Made by a program: the position numbers and the translations under genes. Below are positions 9,468 through 16,140 of a DNA stretch of 28,180 nt, one piece after another. Origin of the DNA: WS-11 sp964405235 (GTDB lineage Bacteria > Eisenbacteria > RBG-16-71-46); the NCBI GenBank assembly GCA_964405235.1, contig CAYONG010000055.1:1-28180 (forward strand), read 5' to 3'. The notes beneath the pieces are model-generated. The model was not told where the DNA came from and ran no database searches. It was given only the letters and a program-made list of their open reading frames with translations. Every line of letters begins with the position of its first letter. The first letter of the stretch is position 1.

Positions 9468-10490
9468 TTACCGGTATCGAACCTTGATCGTCCCCCACGG
9501 AGCCCGCTCGGCGTTCGCCGGTGCATTCATCAACAGCGACGCGGGGTCTTGGCAATGCGGCGGGCAGCCGGGGAAGATGCCGTTGTTGAACTGGTCGAGC
9601 TTGCCGGCGAGCGTATTGGCGAGAGGGTTGTCGATCTGACCAGTGCCCATCGGCGGCATGCAGCGGTTCAAGATGAGAGCGTCCGCCTGGGCGATGATTG
9701 TCAGGATCTCCGGGCAGGTCGCACCGCTCGCGACGTTGAGCTTGGCGGAGATGAGCTGGTGCCCGAGGATCAGGATCTTCCTCCCCTGTGCCGGCTCGTT
9801 CAAGATGCGGCACAAGTCCGTGGCATTGTAGGGGTTGCGAGAGCAGCCGGGGGGTACGGTGGCGTTGCCAAGCGTGAGGCTGCTCACGGGCCAGGCGTTG
9901 GTGTTGTTGCCCGAATGGCAAGCCCCATCTAATGGCCCGTGGGTCTTCCAGAACCCCTGGGTGTGGGTGCAGTCATCGGGGGGACATGGGATCGTGCTGC
10001 ATCTCAGATCCGCCGTCCAGTCGCTCCTGCCCATCCTCCGGCCCGCGTGAGCGAACGCGCGGAAAACGTACTCGGTGCCACATTCGAGCGGCTCGAGGGC
10101 ACAGCCCTCGCCGGACACGCCGGTCTCGTCGAAGTTGATGTCCCCGACCTGGAACTCATCGACACACTCGCCGGCGAGGAGCTCCCACCGCGAATGCCCC
10201 GGGTGCTGATACGACGGTTGGCCCGAGAGCGAGGTCCTGCAGAGATCGCCGGCGTCATCCCAGCCGTTGAGGAGCCAGTCCTCGTACTTCTTCCAATGCA
10301 GGGTGAGCCCGGCGTCGGCGCCGGTCCCGCCGCCGCAGATCTTGATCGTGACCTGGTTCTCCCCGGCACTCACGCAAGAGATCACCGGGGGGTCGCGAGG
10401 ATCCAGCGCGAGCGCGGGGCCCGTGACGACCGCCAGCGAGAGCAGGACCCCGACGAGCGTCAAGGCATACAGCGAATGACGGCCACTCAT
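9468..10490 (-). CDS. Secreted TQGFWKTH-motif protein with FN3-like N-terminus
   Basis: This gene encodes 340 residues. The ATG at 10490 was chosen because AGGAGGG lies about 6 nt upstream and a signal peptide (MSGRHSLYALTLVGVLL..., cleavage near ALA) starts there; the frame is open further upstream but without a leader-like sequence. The mature N-terminal third looks like a fibronectin III-type beta-sandwich. The middle holds CTHTQGFWKTHG, a motif known from many secreted bacterial, archaeal and fungal proteins of unknown function. Many cysteines suggest disulfides. The protein ends in WGTIKVRYR, nearly the same tail as the unrelated secreted protein at 23993-24688. Its function is not recognised; an extracellular or cell-surface location is inferred. 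Confidence 0.85.
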   Translation of the reverse strand: MSGRHSLYALTLVGVLLSLAVVTGPALALDPRDPPVISCVSAGENQVTIKICGGGTGADAGLTLHWKKYEDWLLNGWDDAGDLCRTSLSGQPSYQHPGHSRWELLAGECVDEFQVGDINFDETGVSGEGCALEPLECGTEYVFRAFAHAGRRMGRSDWTADLRCSTIPCPPDDCTHTQGFWKTHGPLDGACHSGNNTNAWPVSSLTLGNATVPPGCSRNPYNATDLCRILNEPAQGRKILILGHQLISAKLNVASGATCPEILTIIAQADALILNRCMPPMGTGQIDNPLANTLAGKLDQFNNGIFPGCPPHCQDPASLLMNAPANAERAPWGTIKVRYR

Positions 10491-10535
10491 GTATTCCCTC
10501 CTGTTGGTGACAATCGCCGACCGCGCAACAGGCAA

Positions 10536-10550
10536 CACACCCTGGGTGTG
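10536..10550. promoter_or_regulatory. 15-bp perfect palindrome in the leader of the 9468-10490 gene
   Basis: The arms CACACCC and GGGTGTG flank a single central T. The site is 46 bp upstream of the ATG at 10490. The odd-centred symmetry with almost no loop fits a DNA operator better than an RNA hairpin. The binding protein is unknown. Confidence 0.35.
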
Positions 10551-11080
10551 GCGCGCGAACCACACAAACACCTGAACCGTCCCGGCCGGACCACGAGTCT
10601 GCGGAAAGCATAGCCGAGCGATGGACATTACAACACCAAGCTCAGAAAGCGTCTGGCATCTTGTGTGCCTGGCCAAGCATCTGTTAAGTCTGACGCGAAA
10701 TGTCAGTGAATACGAGGGTTGTGCCTCACGGTCCTGGGCCTGGAATCGATTCTTGCCGGCCGCCCCGTCGGCTTGCTGACGATTGTTCGGGATTTCGACA
10801 GTTCCGAAGTCGGAACCCGCTGTGACCTCGGACCGGGAGTCGCCCGAGATTCGGGGTCGGCCCCCATGTGTTCACCGACACCAAACCCTGATCTCGTGCG
10901 GCGATGTGTGCCAATCGTTGGCCGTCTCCAGCCCTCGGAAGCGCGGAACGCCATCGTGAAAGATCGAGTACCCGAGACCTCCGTTATCGGGTGGGGCGAG
11001 GATCGTGGTGAGCGTGCCCCCGACGCGGTTATTACAGCTCGGGAGATGAGCCGAACCCCGAGGGAAGCAGCGGGCGGTGT

Positions 11081-11140
11081 TTCGCATCGGACCGAGTGGT
11101 CGCGGGGCGCGGCAGGTCAGCCGAAGGCTTCGCATCGGAC
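11081..11140. repeat. 12-bp direct repeat, 48 bp apart
   Basis: TTCGCATCGGAC occurs at 11081-11092 and again at 11129-11140, upstream of the TATAAT at 11175. The start-to-start distance of 48 bp is between four and five helical turns. It could be a regulator-binding pair or a chance duplication. Confidence 0.3.
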
Positions 11141-11174
11141 AGAGATTTTCGGCGCGTGGCTCGAGCGCCGAGGG

Positions 11175-11180
11175 TATAAT
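11175..11180 (+). promoter_or_regulatory. -10 element TATAAT for the propeller gene
   Basis: A perfect TATAAT lies 89 bp upstream of the ATG at 11270 in otherwise GC-rich DNA. No good -35 hexamer is visible at 16-18 bp, so the start site would depend on an activator or an atypical -35. Confidence 0.4.
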
Positions 11181-11269
11181 CACCACGATCAGGTCGTGGA
11201 GAGCCGCGCTTCCCCCGCACGTCCGAATGCTCCCCGGCCCTCGCCCCACACCACGCGAAGGAGACATCG

Positions 11270-12682
11270 ATGAGGCGCGGACCTGCGAGGCTGCGAACCG
11301 TTCTCGGGCTCTGTGGCCCCGTACTTCTGGCCGGATGGGTCTGCCCCCCGCCCGGCCACGCGGACTTCCCGTTCACCATCCAACCGGTCGACGCGGGGAG
11401 CGCATTCGTCGGCCAGTACACCTCGATCGCACTCGACGACCAAGCGTACCCCTGCATCAGCTACTACGACGAATCGAACGGCAATCTCAAGTTCTCGCGA
11501 AAGTCCGGCACTGGCTGGACCGCGGAAACCGCCGATGGAACCGCCAACAACCGGGGCCTATTCACGTCCCTCGCTATGGACGCATCGGGGAATCCCCACA
11601 TCGGCTATTACGACGACACCGCAGGAAACCTCATGTATGCCACCAAGTCCGCAGGGGCCTGGACGATCCAGACGGTGGACGGCGCGAGCGCCGACGTGGG
11701 GCTCGACACGTCGATCGCCCTCGATGGCCTGGGCAATCCGTGCATCAGCTACTACGACCTCACCAACGGGAATCTGAAATACGCCCGCAAGTCGGGGGGA
11801 AGCTGGGTGGTCGAGATCGCGGACGGGTCGGCGGAGGATGCCGGCTCCTACACATCGCTCGAGCTGGACAGCCATAGCAATCCGTGCATCAGCCACTACG
11901 ACTACTCCTCCGGCGATCTTCTCTACACGCGCAAGAGCGGCGGGTCGTGGACGAGCGAGGTCGCGGACATTTCCGCCGACGACACCGGTCTCTACACCTC
12001 ACTGGAGCTTGACGCACAGGACCAACCGCACATCAGCTTCTACGATGCGACCAACGGGGATCTCAAGTACGCGCTCAAGTCGGGCGGGACCTGGGCGGTG
12101 GCGACCATTGATCCATCCGCCGAGGATGTGGGCCTCGATACCGGCCTGGCCCTGGACTCGAATGAACGGCCGCACATCTGTTATTACGACGCCGGCCTTG
12201 GGAACCTGCTGTATGCGCGCAACCTCCAGGGAAGCTGGGAGCTGCTGCCGGTGGAAACATCGTTCGACAATGTGGGTGCCTACGCCTCGCTCACGGTGGA
12301 TGCCGCCGCACGTGTTCATTTCAGCTGTCAGAACGGAACGTCGTCGGATCTCGTCTACGCCACGGGCCCGGCGGACCTGACCGCGGTCGAGGACCCGACC
12401 CCCCGGCCGGCGGCGGGTTTCTCGGTCTTTCCGAACCCCAGCCGAGGGGGCGGTGTTCACATCCAGCTCGGGCAGGCCGAGGCCGCACGGATCTCCGCGG
12501 TCGAGATCATCGACGCGGGCGGCAGGCGGCTGAGGCGACTCACGCTCGATCCCGGCGGATCAGCGCTATGGGACGGCCGCGACGAACGAGGGAGAATCGT
12601 CCGGGCCGGCGTTCACTTTGTGCGGGCGGTCCTCAGGGACCACAAGGGTCAGGCCGTTCAACGCATTGTGATCGTCCGCTGA
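11270..12682 (+). CDS. Secreted seven-bladed beta-propeller protein with FlgD-like C-terminal sorting module
   Basis: This gene encodes 470 residues. GGAG lies about 6 nt before the ATG at 11270. Residues 1-31 form a signal peptide ending near GHA-D. From residue 50 there are six repeats of exactly 48 residues, each with YTSLELD-like, PCISYYD, NGNLKYARKSGGSW and ADGSAEDVGL-like segments, then a partial seventh from residue 338. The N-terminal segment FTIQPVDAGSAFVGQ matches the repeat end missing from the seventh unit, so blade closure by the N-terminus is expected. Residues from about 384 to the end (FPNPSRGG..., LWDGRDERGRIVRAG) are a FlgD-Ig/type IX-like C-terminal domain common in FCB-group secreted proteins. 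Ligand unknown; extracellular or surface-bound location inferred. Confidence 0.85.
   Translation: MRRGPARLRTVLGLCGPVLLAGWVCPPPGHADFPFTIQPVDAGSAFVGQYTSIALDDQAYPCISYYDESNGNLKFSRKSGTGWTAETADGTANNRGLFTSLAMDASGNPHIGYYDDTAGNLMYATKSAGAWTIQTVDGASADVGLDTSIALDGLGNPCISYYDLTNGNLKYARKSGGSWVVEIADGSAEDAGSYTSLELDSHSNPCISHYDYSSGDLLYTRKSGGSWTSEVADISADDTGLYTSLELDAQDQPHISFYDATNGDLKYALKSGGTWAVATIDPSAEDVGLDTGLALDSNERPHICYYDAGLGNLLYARNLQGSWELLPVETSFDNVGAYASLTVDAAARVHFSCQNGTSSDLVYATGPADLTAVEDPTPRPAAGFSVFPNPSRGGGVHIQLGQAEAARISAVEIIDAGGRRLRRLTLDPGGSALWDGRDERGRIVRAGVHFVRAVLRDHKGQAVQRIVIVR
11417..12370 (+). repeat. 144-bp (48-residue) propeller repeats, six plus a partial
   Basis: The repeat starts fall every 144 bp from 11417: YTSIALD, FTSLAMD, DTSIALD, YTSLELD, YTSLELD, DTGLALD, then YASLTVD at 12281. 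No unit has gained or lost a residue. The protein is more conserved than the DNA, which suggests older duplication than in the 282-bp array. Confidence 0.85.
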
Positions 12683-12690
12683 GGAAACCG

Positions 12691-12761
12691 GGCGCAGAAG
12701 TGGAGTGGTACGGGCTGTAGGGGGCAAGCCCGCGCCACCGCCCGTCCGACTCCCCTGCGCC
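12691..12761. terminator. Hairpins between convergent genes
   Basis: The region between the convergent stops at 12682 and 12777 holds CGGGCT...AGCCCG (12711-12732), nested inside GGCGCAG...CTGCGCC (12691-12697 and 12755-12761). There is no U-tract on either strand, so intrinsic termination is only possible. Confidence 0.35.
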
Positions 12762-12776
12762 ACCGCGCGCCCCGTA

Positions 12777-14843
12777 TCAGGGCCAGCGACGGATCACTCC
12801 GATCGTCTCCAGCGCGCGCGCGTATTCCATCACCAGTTCGAGCGGCACCGGACCGTAGATGGCCGAGACCGCGTCGCGGATCTCCCGCGTCGTGCGGCGG
12901 CCGTCGACCAGGTTCAGGGTCTCGTAAGCGTACTCACCGCCCGAGCCGCGCAGCCCCTGGTGGCGGAGCAACCGCAGCGAGTCGGCTGCGGCCCGTCCGA
13001 GGTGATCTTCCAGGTAGTCGTAGCCGAACACGCCCATCGGTCCCCGTATCCCCTCTTTGCGCTGGAAGACGACCGCACCGTCGCCGGCCGCGGCCGCCGC
13101 CGGCCCGGGGTCGCCAACGAGGCGCTTGAGATCGGCGAGGAACGCCCTCGCCTCGGAGCGCGGTCCTTGCGGCGGAGTGAAGAACCGGTCCATCGACCCC
13201 GCGACCGCCCGCTCGTAGGCGAGGTGGAAGCGTCGCAGGTTGGTGGCCTCTTCCTGCGGCAACGCGTCGGCCCTCCGCAGCATAGTCGCGGTGCGGGCCA
13301 GGGCGCGAGACCGGTGATTGCGCACCAGGGAGACGGCGTCACCCGCGCCCACGCGGGAGAGAAAGTAACCGCACGCCGCCCCGATGAACGCTGCCCGCTT
13401 GAGCTTGGTCGGGTCGATGTTCCCGGCCACGTCCATGTTGGTGTGGATGTACCGGTCGGGCCAGTCGTTGAGGTAGATGGTCGGGATGCGGAATGAGCCC
13501 TCGCAGTAGACGTCGTGGTCGCTCCCGCCGGTGTACTCGGCCAGGTCGGCCAGCGCCGCCTCCTTGCCCCCCTCGGGCGAGTGGAGCGGAAGGTCCGAGC
13601 CGCGGCCCGACGCGAACGCCGCGCTCTGGCGGTTCACGAACTCTCCGAACGCCTCGGCCACGTCGTTCACGAACGACGGCAGGCTCGCGGGGCCGCGCGT
13701 GACATGGAAGATGGCCTTGGTCTCGGGGCCTCCGCCCACCATGTCCATGTGGATCGCGGCCTTGATGCGCGCGGGGAGCTCCGGGCGACCGTTGAGCAGG
13801 GCCAGCGTCCCCTCGATCTCGGGCGGCCACACGAAGCGTATGGTGCGCGCCGGCGGCGGAACGCGTCCCTCGCGGATCAGCTTCTGCAACGTGCGCGCCA
13901 CCTCGAGGATGGCGGCGGCGCCGCTGGCGTTGTCGTTCGCCCCGGGGCGCGGGTGGTCCAGGTGACAGGAGAAGACGATCTCCTCACCCTTGAGGTCCGG
14001 ATCGACGCCCGGGATCGTCGCCTCGACGATCTCGTACGCACCGGGGTGTTTCCCCGCGCGCACGACGGCGTCCAGCCGGATCCGCTCGCCGCCCTTCAAC
14101 CGCCGCTGGAACTCCCGGGCCTGCTTGAGCGAGACCATGAAGGCGAAGCTGGGCCTGGGCGCGAACGTGCCGAGATGCCCCCAGCGCACCAGGTTCTCGT
14201 TCTCGCCCCACCAGGCGGTGCGCTGGTTCTGAGCGTAGCTGACGATCCCCACGGCCCCGTGGCGCTCCACCGCGAAACGGGCCACCTCGCCGGGCTGCGA
14301 GGAGGCCAGCACGATCCTGCCCCGCACCTCCTTGCCCGCGTAGTCGGCATCGGTGGTCCCGGCGCCGACATCCACCAGGTCGGCGGTGGCCTCGCCGCTC
14401 TCGCTGTCCTGGGCGAGCGAGAGCGGCATCGCCTCCCAGCTCGCCAGGCGATGCTCGCGGACCCACGCGCCATCGCGCTCGCGTAGCTCCCATAGCTCGG
14501 CGAACTCGGCGTCCCACGGAGGCCGGGACTTCTGGGTGCCGTAGAAGCGCACACCATCGGCCGGGAAGCTCGTGATGCGCGCGTCGGAGATGCCGTAGCC
14601 GCGCAGGGTCTCGACGATGTGCGTGGCGGCGTTGCGGTAGCCGGCGGATCCGCGCATCCGGTGCTGGCGGGAGAACGCCTCCAGATTGCGGAGCGCCGCC
14701 TCGCCCGAGAGCTCGTCTGCGAGGGCGTGAGCGACGGAGTCGGAGAGGAAGGGGGCCTGCTCGGCCTGCGAGGGGGCCGCGGGGAGGAGGAGCGAGGCGA
14801 GCAGCGCGAGCGCGAATGGACGCGAGGCGATTGTGGTCAACAC
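12777..14843 (-). CDS. Secreted M28-family metallopeptidase with PA-like insert
   Basis: This gene encodes about 688 residues from the GTG at 14843, chosen because it places a signal peptide (TTIASRPFALALLASLLLP..., AQA-like cleavage) at the N-terminus; TTG 14840 is an alternative. The frame is open further up through a DUF4160 remnant to the ATG at 14951. Metal-binding and catalytic motifs of co-catalytic di-zinc M28 aminopeptidases are present in order: HLDHPRPGANDNASG near residue 293, PPEIEG near 343, DMVGG near 369 and YIHTNMD near 464. A PA-domain-like stretch (GKEVRGRIVLASS) precedes them. The C-terminal 180 residues, ending in a possible winged-helix segment (TREIRDAVSAIYGPVPLELV), are an extra domain I cannot name. 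Likely role: extracytoplasmic peptide degradation; substrate unknown. Confidence 0.85.
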   Translation of the reverse strand: MLTTIASRPFALALLASLLLPAAPSQAEQAPFLSDSVAHALADELSGEAALRNLEAFSRQHRMRGSAGYRNAATHIVETLRGYGISDARITSFPADGVRFYGTQKSRPPWDAEFAELWELRERDGAWVREHRLASWEAMPLSLAQDSESGEATADLVDVGAGTTDADYAGKEVRGRIVLASSQPGEVARFAVERHGAVGIVSYAQNQRTAWWGENENLVRWGHLGTFAPRPSFAFMVSLKQAREFQRRLKGGERIRLDAVVRAGKHPGAYEIVEATIPGVDPDLKGEEIVFSCHLDHPRPGANDNASGAAAILEVARTLQKLIREGRVPPPARTIRFVWPPEIEGTLALLNGRPELPARIKAAIHMDMVGGGPETKAIFHVTRGPASLPSFVNDVAEAFGEFVNRQSAAFASGRGSDLPLHSPEGGKEAALADLAEYTGGSDHDVYCEGSFRIPTIYLNDWPDRYIHTNMDVAGNIDPTKLKRAAFIGAACGYFLSRVGAGDAVSLVRNHRSRALARTATMLRRADALPQEEATNLRRFHLAYERAVAGSMDRFFTPPQGPRSEARAFLADLKRLVGDPGPAAAAAGDGAVVFQRKEGIRGPMGVFGYDYLEDHLGRAAADSLRLLRHQGLRGSGGEYAYETLNLVDGRRTTREIRDAVSAIYGPVPLELVMEYARALETIGVIRRWP

Positions 14844-14951
14844 CCGCCCGACGACGCCATCCTCCCCGTACTCCGCGTGGAAGTGCGGCGGCACATGGTC
14901 CCCGAAGAACATGCGAATGACGATTCCATAGAAGCGGCTGAGCTCAGGCAT
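14844..14951 (-). pseudogene. DUF4160 gene remnant fused in frame to the peptidase
   Basis: The ATG at 14951 opens MPELSRFYGIVIRMFFGDHV, followed by PPHFHAEYGEDG, the N-terminal signature of DUF4160 (PPHFHAEY is its hallmark). The similarity stops after about 35 residues, whereas the family usually has about 80. The same frame continues into the peptidase signal sequence. The ATG overlaps the stop of the DUF2442 gene by 8 nt, the usual coupling of this gene pair. A downstream deletion that removed most of DUF4160 is the simplest explanation. Whether a fused 724-residue protein is made is unknown; the internal signal peptide makes it unlikely to be functional. Confidence 0.7.
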
Positions 14952-15231
14952 CGGCCGCCGATTTGAGGCCCGGGTACACATCCTCCAGGCGCTTGCCCGT
15001 GACCTGGATGTACAGCGCGTCGGGGCAGATTTCGACATCCTCGCTCCAGGCGACTGCGCCATATGGGGTGTTGTAGACCCGGTCAAACGCCCCGGGTTCA
15101 TCCCAGATCCGAAGGACACCCTTGCCCGCAAGGTCGGACAGATCCACCTCACCCTCCGCCCCGTCCGAGTAGCGCAGCCAGATGCGGTGCTCTCCACGGG
15201 ACCTCGCTTCAAGGGGTCGAAACACGCTCAT
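14944..15231 (-). CDS. DUF2442 protein, partner of DUF4160
   Basis: The ATG at 15231 gives 95 residues. The sequence MSVFRPLEARSRGEHRIWL, DGAEGEVDLSDL, GVLRIWDEPGAFDRV, GAVAWSEDVEICPDALY fits DUF2442, a small family that repeatedly neighbours DUF4160 and is proposed, without firm proof, to form a toxin-antitoxin-like pair. The start is ambiguous: AGGAGG lies 2 nt from this ATG but 8 nt from the in-frame GTG at 15225, and a GTG at 15252 is also open. The preceding small ORF ends in TAATG on this ATG, so termination-reinitiation is plausible. Its partner gene downstream is truncated, so the antitoxin-like member may be an orphan. Confidence 0.75.
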   Translation of the reverse strand: MSVFRPLEARSRGEHRIWLRYSDGAEGEVDLSDLAGKGVLRIWDEPGAFDRVYNTPYGAVAWSEDVEICPDALYIQVTGKRLEDVYPGLKSAADA

Positions 15232-15326
15232 TACCTCCTGGACTCGCCACACTGTCGGAGAGATCCCTCGCGAGCCGGCGCGGGGATTCCGTTGGGGATG
15301 TGTGGGAGTACCTCGTCAGGGCTCAT
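15231..15326 (-). CDS. Small 31-residue ORF coupled to DUF2442
   Basis: The ATG at 15326 follows GGAGG with a 5-nt spacer, and the ORF ends in TAA overlapping the next ATG (TAATG). The peptide begins MSPDEVLPHIPNGIPAP and matches no family I know. The good Shine-Dalgarno and stop-start overlap are the only support. It may be a translated leader peptide or the remnant of a degraded gene. Confidence 0.35.
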   Translation of the reverse strand: MSPDEVLPHIPNGIPAPAREGSLRQCGESRR

Positions 15327-15387
15327 GGCGCCCTCCGCGTAGATCAGCGCCCGGGCAGCGGCAATTGGGGCGGGCCCTTCGCTCGGA

Positions 15388-16140
15388 TCACGCGCGCCCC
15401 TTGTTCCCCCCGATCGCGCGCCACACCATCATCACCGGGTCGTAGAACCGGTCCACCACCCGCTCCTTGAGCGGGATGATGGCGTTGTCCGTGATGTGGA
15501 TCGACTCGGGGCACACCTCGCTGCAGCACTTGGTGATGTTGCACAGCCCGATACCCGCCGCATCCCTAAGGTATGCGGCGCGGTCTGCGCCGTCCATCGG
15601 GTGCATCTCGAGCCCTGCGATCCGCACCAGGAACCGCGGGCCCGCGAACTGGTGCTTGAGCTCGTGTGTGCGCAGCACGTGGCAGACGTCCTGGCACAGG
15701 AAGCACTCGATGCACTTGCGGAACTCCTGCACCCGGTCCACGTCGGACTGCTGCCAGCGCCACTCGGCGTCCTTTTTCGGCTGGAACGGCGGGATGCGCT
15801 TGTTGACCTCGTAGTTCCAGGAGACGTCGGTCACCAGGTCCTTGATGATCGGGAACGTCTTCATCGGCCGCACCACGATCGGCACGCCGGCAGGGAAGTG
15901 CTCCATGCGGCTCTTGCACATGAGCGCCGGCTTGCCGTTGACCTCGGCGCTGCACGAGCCGCACTTGGCGGCCTTGCAGTTCCAGCGCACCGCGAGATCG
16001 GGGGCTTCGTGGGCCTGGATCCAGTGGATGGCGTCCAGCACCACCATGCCGGTCTCGATCGGGACCTTGTACTCGACCTCCTCGCCGCCCGCGGCGTCGC
16101 CCCGGTAGACGCGCAGTGTGGCTTCGCGCGCGTGGCTCAT
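15388..16140 (-). CDS. sdhB: Succinate dehydrogenase/fumarate reductase iron-sulfur subunit
   Basis: This gene encodes 250 residues. The ATG at 16140 shares one base with the sdhA stop (TGATG), indicating translational coupling and deciding the start. Cluster ligands are visible: [2Fe-2S] at C55, C60, C63 and C75 (CKAAKCGSCS...LMC); [4Fe-4S] at C143, C146, C149 and C153 (CIECFLCQDVC); [3Fe-4S] at C200, C206 and C210 (CNITKCCSEVCPE). It passes electrons from the flavin subunit to the membrane quinone site. The CKAAKCGSCSAEVNGKPALMC style and single large anchor resemble Sdh1-type complexes known from actinobacteria. Last gene of the sdhC-A-B operon. Confidence 0.95.
   Translation of the reverse strand: MSHAREATLRVYRGDAAGGEEVEYKVPIETGMVVLDAIHWIQAHEAPDLAVRWNCKAAKCGSCSAEVNGKPALMCKSRMEHFPAGVPIVVRPMKTFPIIKDLVTDVSWNYEVNKRIPPFQPKKDAEWRWQQSDVDRVQEFRKCIECFLCQDVCHVLRTHELKHQFAGPRFLVRIAGLEMHPMDGADRAAYLRDAAGIGLCNITKCCSEVCPESIHITDNAIIPLKERVVDRFYDPVMMVWRAIGGNKGRA

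Larger units (their letters stand above)
10491..11269. other. 779-bp divergent intergenic region
   Basis: This region lies between the divergent starts at 10490 and 11270. It holds the relatively AT-rich stretch 10600-10720, a palindrome at 10536-10550, a 12-bp direct repeat (11081-11092 and 11129-11140) and a perfect TATAAT at 11175-11180. Open frames inside it lack a Shine-Dalgarno and resemble no family I know, so I read it as regulatory or unassigned DNA. Confidence 0.5.

Noticed and set aside
10491..10676. N-terminal extension of the TQGFWKTH protein to 10676
   Set aside because: It would bury the signal peptide behind 62 residues; AGGAGGG lies at the right distance from the ATG at 10490.
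10719..11273. Plus-strand frame of 184 codons ending in ATGA on the propeller gene start
   Set aside because: TTG start without ribosome-binding site, no recognisable protein features, and it contains the TATAAT at 11175; the overlap with the next ATG looks accidental.
13515..14486. Plus-strand frame opposite the M28 peptidase
   Set aside because: Shadow of a gene with complete M28 metal-binding motifs.
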